64,000 bases of DNA from TMED88 sp964515335 (GTDB taxonomy: Bacteria > Myxococcota_A > UBA9160 > UBA4427), in the NCBI GenBank assembly GCA_964515335.1, contig CAZETS010000003.1:52312-116311 (forward strand), written 5' to 3'. The notes under the pieces are model-generated. The model was not told where the DNA came from. It searched no databases and saw nothing but the letters and a program-made list of their open reading frames with translations. Each line of letters starts with the position of its first letter. Positions within the stretch are counted from its first letter, which is position 1. The translations under genes were made by a program, and so were the position numbers. Positions 32,908-41,721 of the stretch are shown one piece after another.

Positions 32908-33957
32908 TCAGCGCGTCAGCGACCGGATGAAGGCCACCTCGGCTTCGTCGTAGGGGGTGCCGTCGGCGCGCAGGATCTCGTGATGCCAGGGATCCGGTTC
33001 GAGCGGCAGGGACTTCACCCACGACTCCCAGGGCTGATGGGTCTGCGTGCGTCCGGCGACGAGCCCCCAGCAATAGGCTCCGACGCCGGCCTGCTGCATC
33101 CAGCTGAGATGCGGATCGAAGCAGCTGCCGAGGCTGCGCGCCAGCCACTCGGTGCACCAGACCGGTCGCTCGTAGCGGCCGAGGGCCTCGACGCGGTGCT
33201 GCAGCGCGCCGAGGTCGCCGTAGTGGTGGAAGCTGATCACGTCGGACTGCTCGAGGCACAGCCGGTCCATCGCCGACAGCGCCGCCGTGTCGCTCCAGCT
33301 TCCCCGCCACACACCGGCGGTCAGCGGCTGGGAGGGCGCCACCTCGCGCGCCCACGCGAAGGCCGCCTCGAGGAGCGCGAGCGCACAGCCGTCCTTGTCG
33401 GAAATCTCGTTGTTCGCGTACGCGAGGTTCGGGTTGTCGGGCTCGTTGAAGAGGTCCCAGCCGTCGATGCGCGGGTCGTCGCGGAAGTGGTCGAGCAGGC
33501 CCTGCAGGTAGGGGGCGAGAGTCGCGTGTCGTTCGCGATCGGCGAGCAGCTCGGCGCCCGGGCTCTGCACCCAGCGCGAGTTGTGGACGCAGGGCCGCGG
33601 CTCGGGCTGCGGGCCCCAAGCCGGGTGCGGGTCCCAGACGCCGTCGAAGAGCACTACCAGCGCGCCGATTCCGCGGCTCGATGCGATCTCGAGGAAGCGC
33701 TCCACACGCTCGAGAAAGCCCGCCCGGTCGTGGCGCCAGAACAAATCGTGCAGGAAGACCCGGACGCTCGTGAAGCCGAGGTCCGCCGCAAAGCCGAGCT
33801 CGCGCGCAATGGTCTCCGCGTCGAAGCTCTCCTCGCGCCACATCTCGAGCTGGTTGCTCGCGGTGCTCGGGGTGAAGTTGCAGCCGACCCGCCAGCCGCG
33901 CGCCTCGTCCCACGCGCGTGCCCGTGATGCCGGCCAGCGCTCGGCAGGACGGGTCAC
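32908..33957 (-). CDS. Glycoside hydrolase, cellulase (GH5)-like
   Basis: 349 residues. The opening RVGCNFTPSTASNQLEMW is characteristic of a cytosolic GH5-like/clan-A group. The acid/base lies in DLFNEPDNPN near 172-181, HHYGD follows and the nucleophile Glu is in VWCTEWLARS near 262-271. No signal peptide, so probably an intracellular glycosidase on short saccharides. GTG 33957 gives the normal N-terminus; the ATG at 34149 is too far upstream. Its GTG overlaps the stop of a 13-codon leader frame (33954-33995). Confidence 0.82.
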   Translation of the reverse strand: MTRPAERWPASRARAWDEARGWRVGCNFTPSTASNQLEMWREESFDAETIARELGFAADLGFTSVRVFLHDLFWRHDRAGFLERVERFLEIASSRGIGALVVLFDGVWDPHPAWGPQPEPRPCVHNSRWVQSPGAELLADRERHATLAPYLQGLLDHFRDDPRIDGWDLFNEPDNPNLAYANNEISDKDGCALALLEAAFAWAREVAPSQPLTAGVWRGSWSDTAALSAMDRLCLEQSDVISFHHYGDLGALQHRVEALGRYERPVWCTEWLARSLGSCFDPHLSWMQQAGVGAYCWGLVAGRTQTHQPWESWVKSLPLEPDPWHHEILRADGTPYDEAEVAFIRSLTR

Positions 33958-33995
33958 GTGGTGCGGCCGGCCCGGCCGGAAATCGGGTGATTCAT
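33954..33995 (-). CDS. Possible 13-residue leader peptide
   Basis: ATG 33995 with AAGGGA seven bases upstream reads MNHPISGRAGRTT and stops at TGA, overlapping the GTG of the glycosidase (GTGA). The glycosidase GTG has no good ribosome-binding site of its own, so translation could be coupled. It may be chance. Confidence 0.35.
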   Translation of the reverse strand: MNHPISGRAGRTT

Positions 33996-34280
33996 GGCGG
34001 GTTCCCTTGCAGCGGATGGAAGTCTGCGAGTCTACCAACTCGCGTGCCGGCGTCTTCGTCCGTGAGCCCGTGCGGGCCGGCGAAGTGGCCCGCTGCTGGG
34101 TGCCCGGCCGGCAGGTCGCCGGGGGACGCCCGTAGCGCAGTCGCCCCACGCGCCGCGAACGAAGCGGATCGAACCGCGGACGGGAAGTCGGTCAACCAAT
34201 CGTGCACACTCGTGGCTCGGCATCGCCCGGCGCGGCCAGCGCACCGCCGGCCGCGCCCGTCACTCGGAGGAGGCCGCAGC
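33996..34280. other. Divergent intergenic region without gene
   Basis: Frames here are shadows of the rejected long start of the glycosidase. The right edge has GGAGGAGG for the DUF4349 gene. The stretch should contain promoters in both directions; no clear -35/-10 pair is obvious in this GC-rich DNA. Confidence 0.4.
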
Positions 34281-34988
34281 ATGAAGACAGCGCTCGTTGC
34301 TCTCAGCGTCGCCGTCCTCGTGGCGGCGTGTTCCACCGCCGATCAGGGGCGGCCCACGAAGGCCGCGCCACCCGCCGGCGCCGCCAAATCGGTCACCGCG
34401 GGTCACTTCGGCGCCGAGCGTGCCTACGCGGCGCCCGCGGACGCGCGCATACTGGTGCGGTCCGGCTCGATCGAAGTCCTCGTGGCCGCGCCGGAGCAGG
34501 CCGCGCGAGAGCTGTCGGCGGCGGTCGAGGCGATGGGCGGCTTCGTGAGCGACTCGCGGACCTCCGAGGATTCGGTGCACCTCACCGCGCGCGTGCCGGC
34601 TGCGCGGCTCGAGGAGTTCCTCGATGCCGCGGCGGCGCTCGGCGAAGAGGAGACCCGGTCGATCGCCGGCCGTGATGTCACCGATGAGTACGCCGACCTC
34701 GAAGCGGAGATCGGAAACCTCGTCTCGCTGCGGGGTCGGCTTCGCACCCTGCTCGACAGGGCTCGCACCGTCGAGGAGGTGCTCGGGGTCGAGCGAGAGC
34801 TGACACGCATCCAGACGCGCATCGACGCGCTCGAGCGCCGCCGGCAACGCATCGAGAAGGACGTCGCGCGGTCGCGGGTCGACGTCTATCTTTCGAAGCA
34901 GCCCGAGCCCCGTATCCTCGGTCCGCTCGGCCTGCTCTACGAGGGGTTCAAGTGGGTTTTCGTCAAGCTCTGGGTCGTTTCACCGTGA
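34281..34988 (+). CDS. DUF4349 lipoprotein
   Basis: 235 residues. Signal peptide with lipobox LVAAC (Cys 17). The DUF4349 domain spans about 50-230: ILVRSGSIEVLVAAPEQA, a FVSDSRTSEDSVHLTARVPAARLEEF pattern, a coiled coil at about 135-195 (YADLEAEIGNL...IDALERRRQRIEKDV) and a final membrane-like segment FKWVFVKLW. Envelope protein of unknown role. The stop overlaps the rhodanese GTG by four bases. Confidence 0.87.
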   Translation: MKTALVALSVAVLVAACSTADQGRPTKAAPPAGAAKSVTAGHFGAERAYAAPADARILVRSGSIEVLVAAPEQAARELSAAVEAMGGFVSDSRTSEDSVHLTARVPAARLEEFLDAAAALGEEETRSIAGRDVTDEYADLEAEIGNLVSLRGRLRTLLDRARTVEEVLGVERELTRIQTRIDALERRRQRIEKDVARSRVDVYLSKQPEPRILGPLGLLYEGFKWVFVKLWVVSP

Positions 34989-35416
34989 TACGCCGCGAGG
35001 CCACCGTGTCGCGCCCTCTTTCTTTCGTTTTCTGCGTGCTCGGCGTTCTGGTCGTGCCGGCGATCGCTTGTGGTCCGTCCAACGGGGCTTCGCCGGCCGG
35101 GGTGAAGAGCATGCCGGCCGCCGACCTGGCCGGCCGGCTCGAGGCGGGCAACACGCCTCTGGTGCTCGACGTGCGGACGCCCGGCGAGTTCGCAGACGGC
35201 CACATCCCGAGCGCCGTGAACATCCCGCACGACGAGCTGGCGGCGCGACTCGACGAGTTGCCGAGCGACCGCGGCGCGGAGATCGTCGTGCACTGCAAGT
35301 CGGGGCGGCGCGCTGGCGTCGCCGAGGCGGTGTTGGTCGAGGCCGGCTACACGAACCTGAGCGATCTCGAAGGCCACTGGCTCGGCTGGGTGGAGGCCGA
35401 CCGGCCGCGCGAGTAG
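34985..35416 (+). CDS. Secreted rhodanese-domain lipoprotein
   Basis: 143 residues. Signal peptide with lipobox-like AIAC, then a single rhodanese domain: LVLDVRTPGEFADGHIPSAVNIP near 60-82 and the active-site loop HCKSGRRAG near 108-116 with the catalytic Cys. Likely a periplasmic sulfurtransferase. GTG 34985 overlaps the previous stop; GTG 35006 is an alternative start. Confidence 0.88.
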   Translation: MIRREATVSRPLSFVFCVLGVLVVPAIACGPSNGASPAGVKSMPAADLAGRLEAGNTPLVLDVRTPGEFADGHIPSAVNIPHDELAARLDELPSDRGAEIVVHCKSGRRAGVAEAVLVEAGYTNLSDLEGHWLGWVEADRPRE

Positions 35417-35481
35417 GCCGATCGGGCGGACCCGGCGCGGGCGCTCGCCCCCGGCAAGCCGCGCTCGAGGACGGGCTCGGG

Positions 35482-35916
35482 TCAGCTCGCGTCGCCGGCG
35501 TCGTGCACCGCGAAGCCGATCACGAGTCCGCGCTTGGCGAGGGACCGGGCCAGCCGCGGTGAGATCTCGAAGCCCTCGTCGACCTGCTCGGGGGTGAGGG
35601 TGCAGAGCAGGCTCGCCGAGAAGCGGGTCGTCAGGCTCGACCACTCGTCGGGATCGGCGGTGAGCCGGCCCAGCAGTGACTCGACCTGTGACTCGACCTC
35701 GGCGTCGCTGTCCGGCTCGCCGGCAAGCAGCCACGAGCCGGTCTCGGCGGTGGGGTGGTCGGGGTCACCGGGCAACGGGTCGCCCCTGTGGTGGCTCTCG
35801 GTCGGCCGGCAGCCGAGCAGCGCCGACACCTCGTCGGGTTCGAGGTTCTCGCCGAAGATCCGCAACGCCACTTGCACACGCGAGTTCGTCGCCAAGCCGT
35901 CCCCACCACTCCGCAT
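35482..35916 (-). CDS. DUF4279 protein
   Basis: 144 residues if ATG 35916 is right. DUF4279 pattern: ALRIFGENLEPDEVSALLGCRPTES near 12-36, GSWLLAGE, then the LLGRLTADPDEW region and a C-terminal EISPRLARSLAKRGLVIGFAVH. The function is unknown; relatives occur in mobile and toxin-associated loci. The start has no clear ribosome-binding site; TTG or GTG a few codons in are possible. Confidence 0.78.
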   Translation of the reverse strand: MRSGGDGLATNSRVQVALRIFGENLEPDEVSALLGCRPTESHHRGDPLPGDPDHPTAETGSWLLAGEPDSDAEVESQVESLLGRLTADPDEWSSLTTRFSASLLCTLTPEQVDEGFEISPRLARSLAKRGLVIGFAVHDAGDAS

Positions 35917-36153
35917 CGCGCACTGCGAAGTGACAGCGTACCATGTGCCCGTAGACACGCTGCTACTCGGGTCCGCCCGCCCACCAACCCTTCGCCATGC
36001 CGCGCTGCGTCACACGCGGTGGCGCCGCCTGACCGCACACGCCCCGCCGGACTTCGAGCAGTGGCGCGTGCCGGTCTTCGCGTCCCTGCCCGTGATACGC
36101 TCGCGCGTCGCGGCGGCACAGCGTCAAGGCGTGCGCGTCCGGGAGGAGTGGTC

Positions 36154-36639
36154 ATGCGCGTTCTGAAGATCGTCGGCGGCATCCTGGCTGGCCTCGTGGT
36201 GGCGATCGCCCTGCTGCTTTTCGTGGTTCGCATGGGCGACGGCCCGCTGGGGCCGCTGCTCGGCGGTCCGCTCGAGTCCGGCGAGCTGGTGGGCGCGCCC
36301 GTCCGTGACTGGGGGTTCGCGGCATCGATCGAGGAGATCGAGATGCAGCTCGTCGCCGACGACGTTTCGCGAACGACCTGGATCCTGGTGGACGGCCCGC
36401 GCGCCTACATCCCCGCTGCCCTCGGCTTCCCGCCCGGCAAGGACTGGTACGTGCGCGCCGACGTCGAAGGCGCGGCGATCGTGCGAATCGACGGCAAGCG
36501 CTACCCGGTTCGGCTGGTGGTTGCGAACGACGAGGCGACGCGCGACAGCCTCCGGCGGATCGCGGTCGCCAAGTACACTTCGGGACGGCCGCCGGAAGGT
36601 GAGGTGTGGTTCTTCGAACTCAGGTCACGGAAATCCTGA
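36154..36639 (+). CDS. Membrane-anchored small protein, DDN-like beta domain
   Basis: 161 residues. One N-terminal membrane segment (about 4-26), then a soluble domain: TTWILVDGPRAYIPAAL, a GKDWYVRADVEGAAIVRIDG segment and a KRYPVRLV strand. The WYxxxxxxxxxxVRxxG spacing resembles the deazaflavin reductase at 26425, so a distant split-barrel fold is plausible but not proven. ATG 36154 has GGGAGGAG upstream. It overlaps the start of the next lipoprotein gene by 34 bases. Confidence 0.65.
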   Translation: MRVLKIVGGILAGLVVAIALLLFVVRMGDGPLGPLLGGPLESGELVGAPVRDWGFAASIEEIEMQLVADDVSRTTWILVDGPRAYIPAALGFPPGKDWYVRADVEGAAIVRIDGKRYPVRLVVANDEATRDSLRRIAVAKYTSGRPPEGEVWFFELRSRKS

Positions 36640-38006
36640 GCGGGGGTCGGCCGCCGCGAGCCGCAGCGTGCGCGCGTATCGCGTCGGCGTTCGCGCTGCT
36701 GTCGCTGCTCGTCGTCGGAGGCTGCGGGGCGCCGCCCGGTCGGGTGGTCGTCGAGCCCGACTCGCCCGCCGTCCGTGAGGGGCTCGTCGTCGAAGCCATC
36801 TCGATCGAGCTGAGCGAGGGAGAGCTGGTGCCGATCCTCGAGCGCGGCTGCGTGCTGCCGTGCACCGAGGTGGCGACGTTCGGGGTCGCCGACGAGCTGC
36901 AGTCGGAGATCGTGATCCATGTCTTTCGTGGCAACACCGACAGCACCGACTCCGCGGTGCCACTCGGCACCTTCGAGATCTCGGGCTTCCCGCTGGTCTC
37001 GGGTGAAGAGGTCGAGGTGCCGGTCACCTTCGGTGCCGGCGACGGCGAGGTGTGGATCGAGGCCGACCCGGGGCCCCGCGGTGCCATCCGCATCTCGCGC
37101 GTCGATGGCGGGTCGCTCGACTTCGCCGCGCTGGCCAGCGCGTACCCGCGCCTCGAGCGGGAGCGGTACTTCACGGCGCGGGACGGCGCGGAGCTGAACG
37201 TCCGCACCTACGGCGATACGGCGCCGGTCGACCTGATCCTGGTGCACGGCTCGGCGGCGTGGAACGCCTATCTGTCCGATCTGGCGGCTCGCCTCGCCGA
37301 CGCCGGCGTCGCCGTCGTCCACACCCCCGACCTGCGCGGCCACGGAGCCTCGCCGACCCGTCGCGGCGACGTCGACCACGTCGATCAGCTCGAGGACGAT
37401 CTCGCCGACCTGATCGCGGTGCTCGAAGAGCTGAACCCCGACCGGAAGATCGTGGTCGGCGGTCATTCCTCGGGCGGCGGGCTCGCGGTCCGGATGGCGG
37501 GCGGCGCGCACGCCGAGCAGGTGGACGGCTGGCTGCTGCTCGCTCCCTTTCTCGGACACGATGCGCCCACGACGCGGCCGAACTCGGGCGGCTGGGCGAG
37601 GCCGAAGCTCGAGCGGATCATTCCCCTCAGCGTCCTGAACGGCTTCGGAATCACTGCGCTGAACGACGCGATCGCGCTCGAGTTCGAGCTGCCCGAGTCG
37701 CGGCGGACCGGCCACGAGACCCTCGCCTACACGTATCGCATGATGGCCGCCGTGAATCCGCGCGGCCTCGAGGCCGATCTGCCGCGCCTCTGCGCGCCGG
37801 CTCTGGTGGTGGTGGGCGCCGACGACGAGGCCATGGTGGCCGACGCCTACGCGCCCGCCTTCGACGAGCACGCCCCGCACGCGCGGGTGGTCGTGGTGCC
37901 GGGGGCGGGGCATCTCGAGCTGGTCGCCCACGATGCGGTCCCGCCGATCGCGATCGCCTGGCTGCGCGAGCTGGCGGCCGGAGAGGCGCCGGTGGGCTGC
38001 CGCTGA
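36606..38006 (+). CDS. Lipoprotein fusing Hsp70 substrate-binding-like domain to alpha/beta hydrolase
   Basis: 466 residues. Signal peptide with lipobox VVGGC (Cys 40). Residues about 62-165 read like the DnaK beta-sandwich substrate-binding domain: AISIELSEGELVPILERGC, then TFGVADELQSEIVIHVFRGN and PLGTFEISGFP, VEVPVTFGAGDGEVWIEA. Residues about 190-460 are an alpha/beta hydrolase: LILVHGSAAW, the nucleophile elbow GGHSSGGG (Ser 288), the late acid in VVGADDE and His in GAGHLEL. No Hsp70 ATPase is present. GTG 36606 start; the substrate is unknown. Confidence 0.78.
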   Translation: MVLRTQVTEILSGGRPPRAAACARIASAFALLSLLVVGGCGAPPGRVVVEPDSPAVREGLVVEAISIELSEGELVPILERGCVLPCTEVATFGVADELQSEIVIHVFRGNTDSTDSAVPLGTFEISGFPLVSGEEVEVPVTFGAGDGEVWIEADPGPRGAIRISRVDGGSLDFAALASAYPRLERERYFTARDGAELNVRTYGDTAPVDLILVHGSAAWNAYLSDLAARLADAGVAVVHTPDLRGHGASPTRRGDVDHVDQLEDDLADLIAVLEELNPDRKIVVGGHSSGGGLAVRMAGGAHAEQVDGWLLLAPFLGHDAPTTRPNSGGWARPKLERIIPLSVLNGFGITALNDAIALEFELPESRRTGHETLAYTYRMMAAVNPRGLEADLPRLCAPALVVVGADDEAMVADAYAPAFDEHAPHARVVVVPGAGHLELVAHDAVPPIAIAWLRELAAGEAPVGCR

Positions 38007-38124
38007 GTCGGCGCCTCGGCGTCTGGTAGCCTCTCCGTTCCCACTCCCACAGCGCCACGCCGTACGACGCGCACGAAGTGAGCGCCGGCCGGCGCTACGC
38101 GGACGACGAGAATGGAGGTCGACG

Positions 38125-38532
38125 ATGAAGATCGATGGCGGGTGCTACTGCGGCGCCGTGCGCTACGAGGTCGAGGGCGAGCCGATGATGCGCTTGCAGT
38201 GCCATTGCCGCGAGTGCCAGTACGTCTCGGGTGGTTCGCCGAACGTCACCCTGGCGATCCCGGACGCCGGCTTCCGCTACACGAAGGGCCAGCCGAAGGA
38301 GTTCCGGCGCAACGACCTCGACTCCCCGGTGACGCGCGAGTTCTGCGCCGAGTGCGGCACGCACCTGCTCTCCCGGGCGCCGTCGCTTCCGGGCACGGTC
38401 CTCCCCAAGGTGGGCACCTTCGACGATCCATCGGTCTTCGAGGGGCCTGCCGTGGCGATCTACCTGGTCGACAAGCAGCCCTTCCACCTGGTGCCCGAGG
38501 GCGTCCCGACGTTCGAGCGCACGCCGAGCTGA
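38125..38532 (+). CDS. GFA-family protein (Zn-binding, Mss4-like fold)
   Basis: 135 residues. Zinc cysteines: GGCYCGAVRYE at about 5-15, CHCREC near 31-36 and FCAECG near 79-84, the full pattern of glutathione-dependent formaldehyde-activating-like proteins. Function in vivo unresolved. ATG 38125 with GGAGGTCG upstream. A second GFA gene (39722) lies on the other side of the LLM-family gene. Confidence 0.88.
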   Translation: MKIDGGCYCGAVRYEVEGEPMMRLQCHCRECQYVSGGSPNVTLAIPDAGFRYTKGQPKEFRRNDLDSPVTREFCAECGTHLLSRAPSLPGTVLPKVGTFDDPSVFEGPAVAIYLVDKQPFHLVPEGVPTFERTPS

Positions 38533-38617
38533 GGGGCCTGGCCGGCGCCGAGCGCGGCGGTCTCCGCGGCGCGGCGCCGGGCTCGGCTACGCTGGCCTGC
38601 TCGCAGGAGGACGGGCC

Positions 38618-39688
38618 GTGGAGATCGGTGTCTGCGTCGCCTCGCACGTTGGCGACATCGATTACGTGGTGCGTGCCGAAGATCTCGGCTACGCGTCGGC
38701 CTGGCTCGCCGACAGCCAGATGATCTGGTCGGATTGCTACGCGGCCCTGGCCCTGGCGGCCGACCGCACTTCGCGGATCCGCGTCGGGACGGGCGTCGCG
38801 GTGAGCGGCACGCGACCTGCCCCCGTCACGGCGTCCGCGATCGCGACCATCAACGCCCTCGCGCCCGGGCGCACCTTCCTCGGCGTGGGCGCCGGCAACA
38901 CCGCGATGCGCATCATGGGAAGCCCGCCGCACCGCATCGCCGAGTTCGACCGCTACCTCGCGACGCTGCGGCCGTTGCTGCGGGGCGAGGAGGCGGTCTG
39001 CCGCGCAGGCGACGCCGCGCGCCCAATCCGTCACATCATGCCGGACCGCGGGTTCGTGAACTTCGACGATCCGATACCGCTGCACGTCTCCGGCTTCGGT
39101 CCGCGATCACTCGGCCTCGCCGGTCGGCACGGCGACGGCGCGGTGCTCCCCATGCCGCCGCATCCGAAGGCGATGGAGGGCTTCTGGCAGGCCATCGAGG
39201 CCGGCGCGGAGGCTGCGGGCCGCACGCTCGACCGCTCGGTCTTCCGGACGACGGCTCTCACCGCGGTCTCGGTCCTCGAGCCGGGCGAGGACGCCGGCTC
39301 GCCGCGCGTCCGGGACGAGTGCGGTCCGATGGCGATGGCGACCGTCCACTACGCGTACGACCAGTGGCGGCAGCTCGGCCAGGACCCGCCCGAGCTGCTC
39401 GCGAACGTCTGGGACGAGTACACGGCGATGCTCGACGCGGTGCCGGAAGAACGGCTCCATCAGCGCATCCACGCCGGCCACAACTGCTGGGTGATTCCCG
39501 AGGAGGAGAAGTTCGTGACCGCCGAGCTGATCGAGTCGACCTGCACGGTCGGCACCGCCGACGAGCTGATCGGTCGGCTGCGGGCCCTGGGCGACGCGGG
39601 GCTCGACCAGATCATCATGCTGCCGGGCTTCGCGCCGCGCTTCGACGTGCTCGAGCGCGTCGCCCGCGACCTGCTGCCGCACGTCTGA
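38618..39688 (+). CDS. LLM-class flavin/F420-dependent oxidoreductase
   Basis: 356 residues, TIM-barrel of the luciferase-like monooxygenase superfamily. Pattern: EIGVCVASHVGDIDYVVRAE, GYASAWLADSQ, RIRVGTGVAVS, LGVGAGNTAMR and a PLHVSGFGPRSLGLAGRHGDG phosphate-binding region. Resembles F420-dependent methylene-H4MPT reductase-like enzymes more than luciferases. GTG 38618 after GGAGGACGGG. Cofactor (FMN or F420) cannot be decided here. Confidence 0.87.
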   Translation: MEIGVCVASHVGDIDYVVRAEDLGYASAWLADSQMIWSDCYAALALAADRTSRIRVGTGVAVSGTRPAPVTASAIATINALAPGRTFLGVGAGNTAMRIMGSPPHRIAEFDRYLATLRPLLRGEEAVCRAGDAARPIRHIMPDRGFVNFDDPIPLHVSGFGPRSLGLAGRHGDGAVLPMPPHPKAMEGFWQAIEAGAEAAGRTLDRSVFRTTALTAVSVLEPGEDAGSPRVRDECGPMAMATVHYAYDQWRQLGQDPPELLANVWDEYTAMLDAVPEERLHQRIHAGHNCWVIPEEEKFVTAELIESTCTVGTADELIGRLRALGDAGLDQIIMLPGFAPRFDVLERVARDLLPHV

Positions 39689-39721
39689 CGTGTGCACGGT
39701 GCGAACGAGGGGGAGGCGTCG

Positions 39722-40147
39722 ATGAGTCGATCCGGCCGCTGTCACTGCGGAACGATCCGCTACGAGCTCGACGGCGACTCGGCGCCGCTCGTCAGCTGTC
39801 ACTGTCGCGACTGCCGCCGCGCCCACGGAGCGGCCTTCGTGACGTCGATGCCCGTCTCGACCCGCAAGCTGCGGGTGGTCGCGGGCGCCTCTTCCGTCAG
39901 GCAGCACCGTCAACGCTACTTCTGCGCGGAGTGCGGGACGCGGCTCTGGAACCGCCTCGACGATCGCCCGGGCGCAACGATGCTGATGGTCGCTACGCTG
40001 GAGGAGGAGCCCGCCGGCGAGCCCATCATGCACATCAACCTCGAGTCGCAGGCGCCCTGGTACACGATCCGGGACGAGGCCCCGGCCTTCGAGTCGTTTC
40101 CACCCAACGTCGACGACGCCCTCGATCGGCTCGAAGAGCGCGACTGA
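39722..40147 (+). CDS. GFA-family protein (Zn-binding)
   Basis: 141 residues. GRCHCGTIRYEL at about 6-17, CHCRDC near 26-31, and YFCAECGTRLWNR near 66-78 give the complete zinc pattern. Related to but clearly different from the copy at 38125. ATG 39722 with GGGGAGGC upstream. It starts 33 bp after the LLM-family gene, probably in the same transcript. Confidence 0.88.
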   Translation: MSRSGRCHCGTIRYELDGDSAPLVSCHCRDCRRAHGAAFVTSMPVSTRKLRVVAGASSVRQHRQRYFCAECGTRLWNRLDDRPGATMLMVATLEEEPAGEPIMHINLESQAPWYTIRDEAPAFESFPPNVDDALDRLEERD

Positions 40148-40168
40148 CGCGCCGGATCGGATCCCCCC

Positions 40169-40561
40169 ATGTCGTTCGTTCGCCTCGTCGTCCTCCTCAC
40201 GGCCATCGTCTACGCGGCGATCGGCATCGGCTTCGTGCTGCTGCCGCAGACCCTCGGCGCGCAGGTCGGCATCGATCTCACCGACGTCACCGCCTACAAC
40301 GACTTCCGAGCCGTCTACGGCGGCGTGCCCGCCGGCATCGCGGTCTTTCTGGTGATGGCGCTGCGGCGGCCGACTTGGCTGCTGCCGGCGCTCTGGATCA
40401 CTCTTCTCACCCTGGGCGGGCTCGCGGCGAGCCGCGCACTCAGCTGGCTGATGGACGGCTGGCCGGCCCCGATCGCGCTGGTGCTGCACGGTGCGGAGAT
40501 CGCCGGCGTGGTGGTGTGCGTCGCCGCGTTGCGCGCGGCCGACCGCGAAGCGCGCGCCTGA
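40169..40561 (+). CDS. DUF4345 membrane protein
   Basis: 130 residues, four membrane segments. Family marks: GIGFVLLPQTLGAQVGIDL near 19-37 and DFRAVYGGVPAGIAVFLV near 46-63 with the conserved Arg and Tyr. Function unknown. ATG 40169, 21 bp after the second GFA gene and 20 bp before the next gene, so likely one operon. Confidence 0.85.
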   Translation: MSFVRLVVLLTAIVYAAIGIGFVLLPQTLGAQVGIDLTDVTAYNDFRAVYGGVPAGIAVFLVMALRRPTWLLPALWITLLTLGGLAASRALSWLMDGWPAPIALVLHGAEIAGVVVCVAALRAADREARA

Positions 40562-40581
40562 GGGCCGGGTCGGGACCGACG

Positions 40582-41190
40582 ATGCGCTTGCGCCTGGGAC
40601 AGCTGCTGCTCGTGGTGGGGCTCGTCGCGCTCGTCGTCGGCGCCTGGGCGGGCGCGCAGTACCGCACCGCGACGGCGCTGCGCCTGTTCTTCGTGGAGCC
40701 CTTCGGGATGGCGGCGAGCGCGGACGGGCGCATCTACGTGGGCGTCGACCGCCGCGAGGTGCACGGCTACTCGGACGAGGGCCTGCTGGTGACGGCCTGG
40801 ACGGTCGACCCCGATGCCGGGCGCTTTCGGCTGCGGGTCGTCGAGGACGGCCGGGTGGAGGTGGCCCGCGAGCGGCCGGACGAGCGCATCGTGTATGCGC
40901 CGGACGGCAAGCTGATCGAGCGTGCGCCCGGCGAGGGAGCGTTCGCGCGCCAGGGTCCCGCCCGGGACAGACGCGTCGAGACGGAGACGGGCGCGGTCTA
41001 CGAACTCACCGACGAAGGCTTGGTGCGCACTTCGCCGGGCGGCCCCACGCTGCTGGTCGCTACGCCCGCGGCCCCGCTCTCGTGGCTCGGCTCGCGGCCC
41101 GTGTACCGGCTCGTCGCGCTGCTCTTCGCGGGCACCCTCGGCCTGATCGGTGGCGCGGTCGTCACGGCCTCGGTCCACCGCCCGGAGTGA
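40582..41190 (+). CDS. Membrane protein with short beta-propeller-like ectodomain
   Basis: 202 residues with a membrane segment at each end (about 5-25 and 175-195). The part between reads like two or three NHL/propeller blades (GMAASADGRIYVGVDRREV, FRLRVVEDGRVEVARER, VYELTDEGLVR). I do not recognise a named family. ATG 40582. Confidence 0.65.
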   Translation: MRLRLGQLLLVVGLVALVVGAWAGAQYRTATALRLFFVEPFGMAASADGRIYVGVDRREVHGYSDEGLLVTAWTVDPDAGRFRLRVVEDGRVEVARERPDERIVYAPDGKLIERAPGEGAFARQGPARDRRVETETGAVYELTDEGLVRTSPGGPTLLVATPAAPLSWLGSRPVYRLVALLFAGTLGLIGGAVVTASVHRPE

Positions 41191-41264
41191 GGCGCGCGGC
41201 TCGGCTCGGCTCGCCGATTGCCTCGCGTGATAAGATCGCGTTCCGACGAGCCGGTATCGCAGAC

Positions 41265-41651
41265 GTGAAGACGCTCGGAAGCATCCACTACTCGATCGAG
41301 GCCCGGCGCCGCCGGACCGGCAGGCGCGTCGCCGTCGTGCCGATCGTGTTGCTGCTCGTGATGCAGAGCGCCTCCGCGCTCGCCCACGGCGACACGATCC
41401 GCGTCTCCTACAAGGGCGTCCGGCCGGCTCGGCTCGTGGTGGTGGCCGGCACGACGGTGCACTTCCACAACGCCAACGCATCCGGGGCGCCGTGTACGGT
41501 GGTCGTTCGAGGCGGCGAGGCGCAGAGTCCGCCCCTCGGTCGCGCCGAGGGCTGGCACCACACGTTCGAGGAGCCCGGCGAGTATCCGTTTCACGTGGGC
41601 GAGTACCCCTCGCGCAAGGGCGTCGTCGTGGTGACGCCTGCGCCCGAGTAG
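41265..41651 (+). CDS. Cupredoxin-like secreted protein
   Basis: 128 residues. Signal peptide ending at SALAHG. Greek-key pattern follows: IRVSYKGVRPARLVVVAGTTVHFHN, CTVVVRG, WHHTFEEPGEYPFHVGEYP, KGVVVVTP. The usual late copper ligands C-x(2-4)-H-x(3-4)-M are not present as such: FHVGEYPSRKG has His where Cys is expected and no Met, so the metal site is altered or lost. GTG 41265 start is plausible but unsupported by a strong ribosome-binding site. Confidence 0.7.
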   Translation: MKTLGSIHYSIEARRRRTGRRVAVVPIVLLLVMQSASALAHGDTIRVSYKGVRPARLVVVAGTTVHFHNANASGAPCTVVVRGGEAQSPPLGRAEGWHHTFEEPGEYPFHVGEYPSRKGVVVVTPAPE

Positions 41652-41721
41652 GGGCGCGGCACCTGATCTCCGAGGCCGGCGCGCTCCGTCGCATCCGCGA
41701 GCGGTGCGCGGCGGCGCCGGC

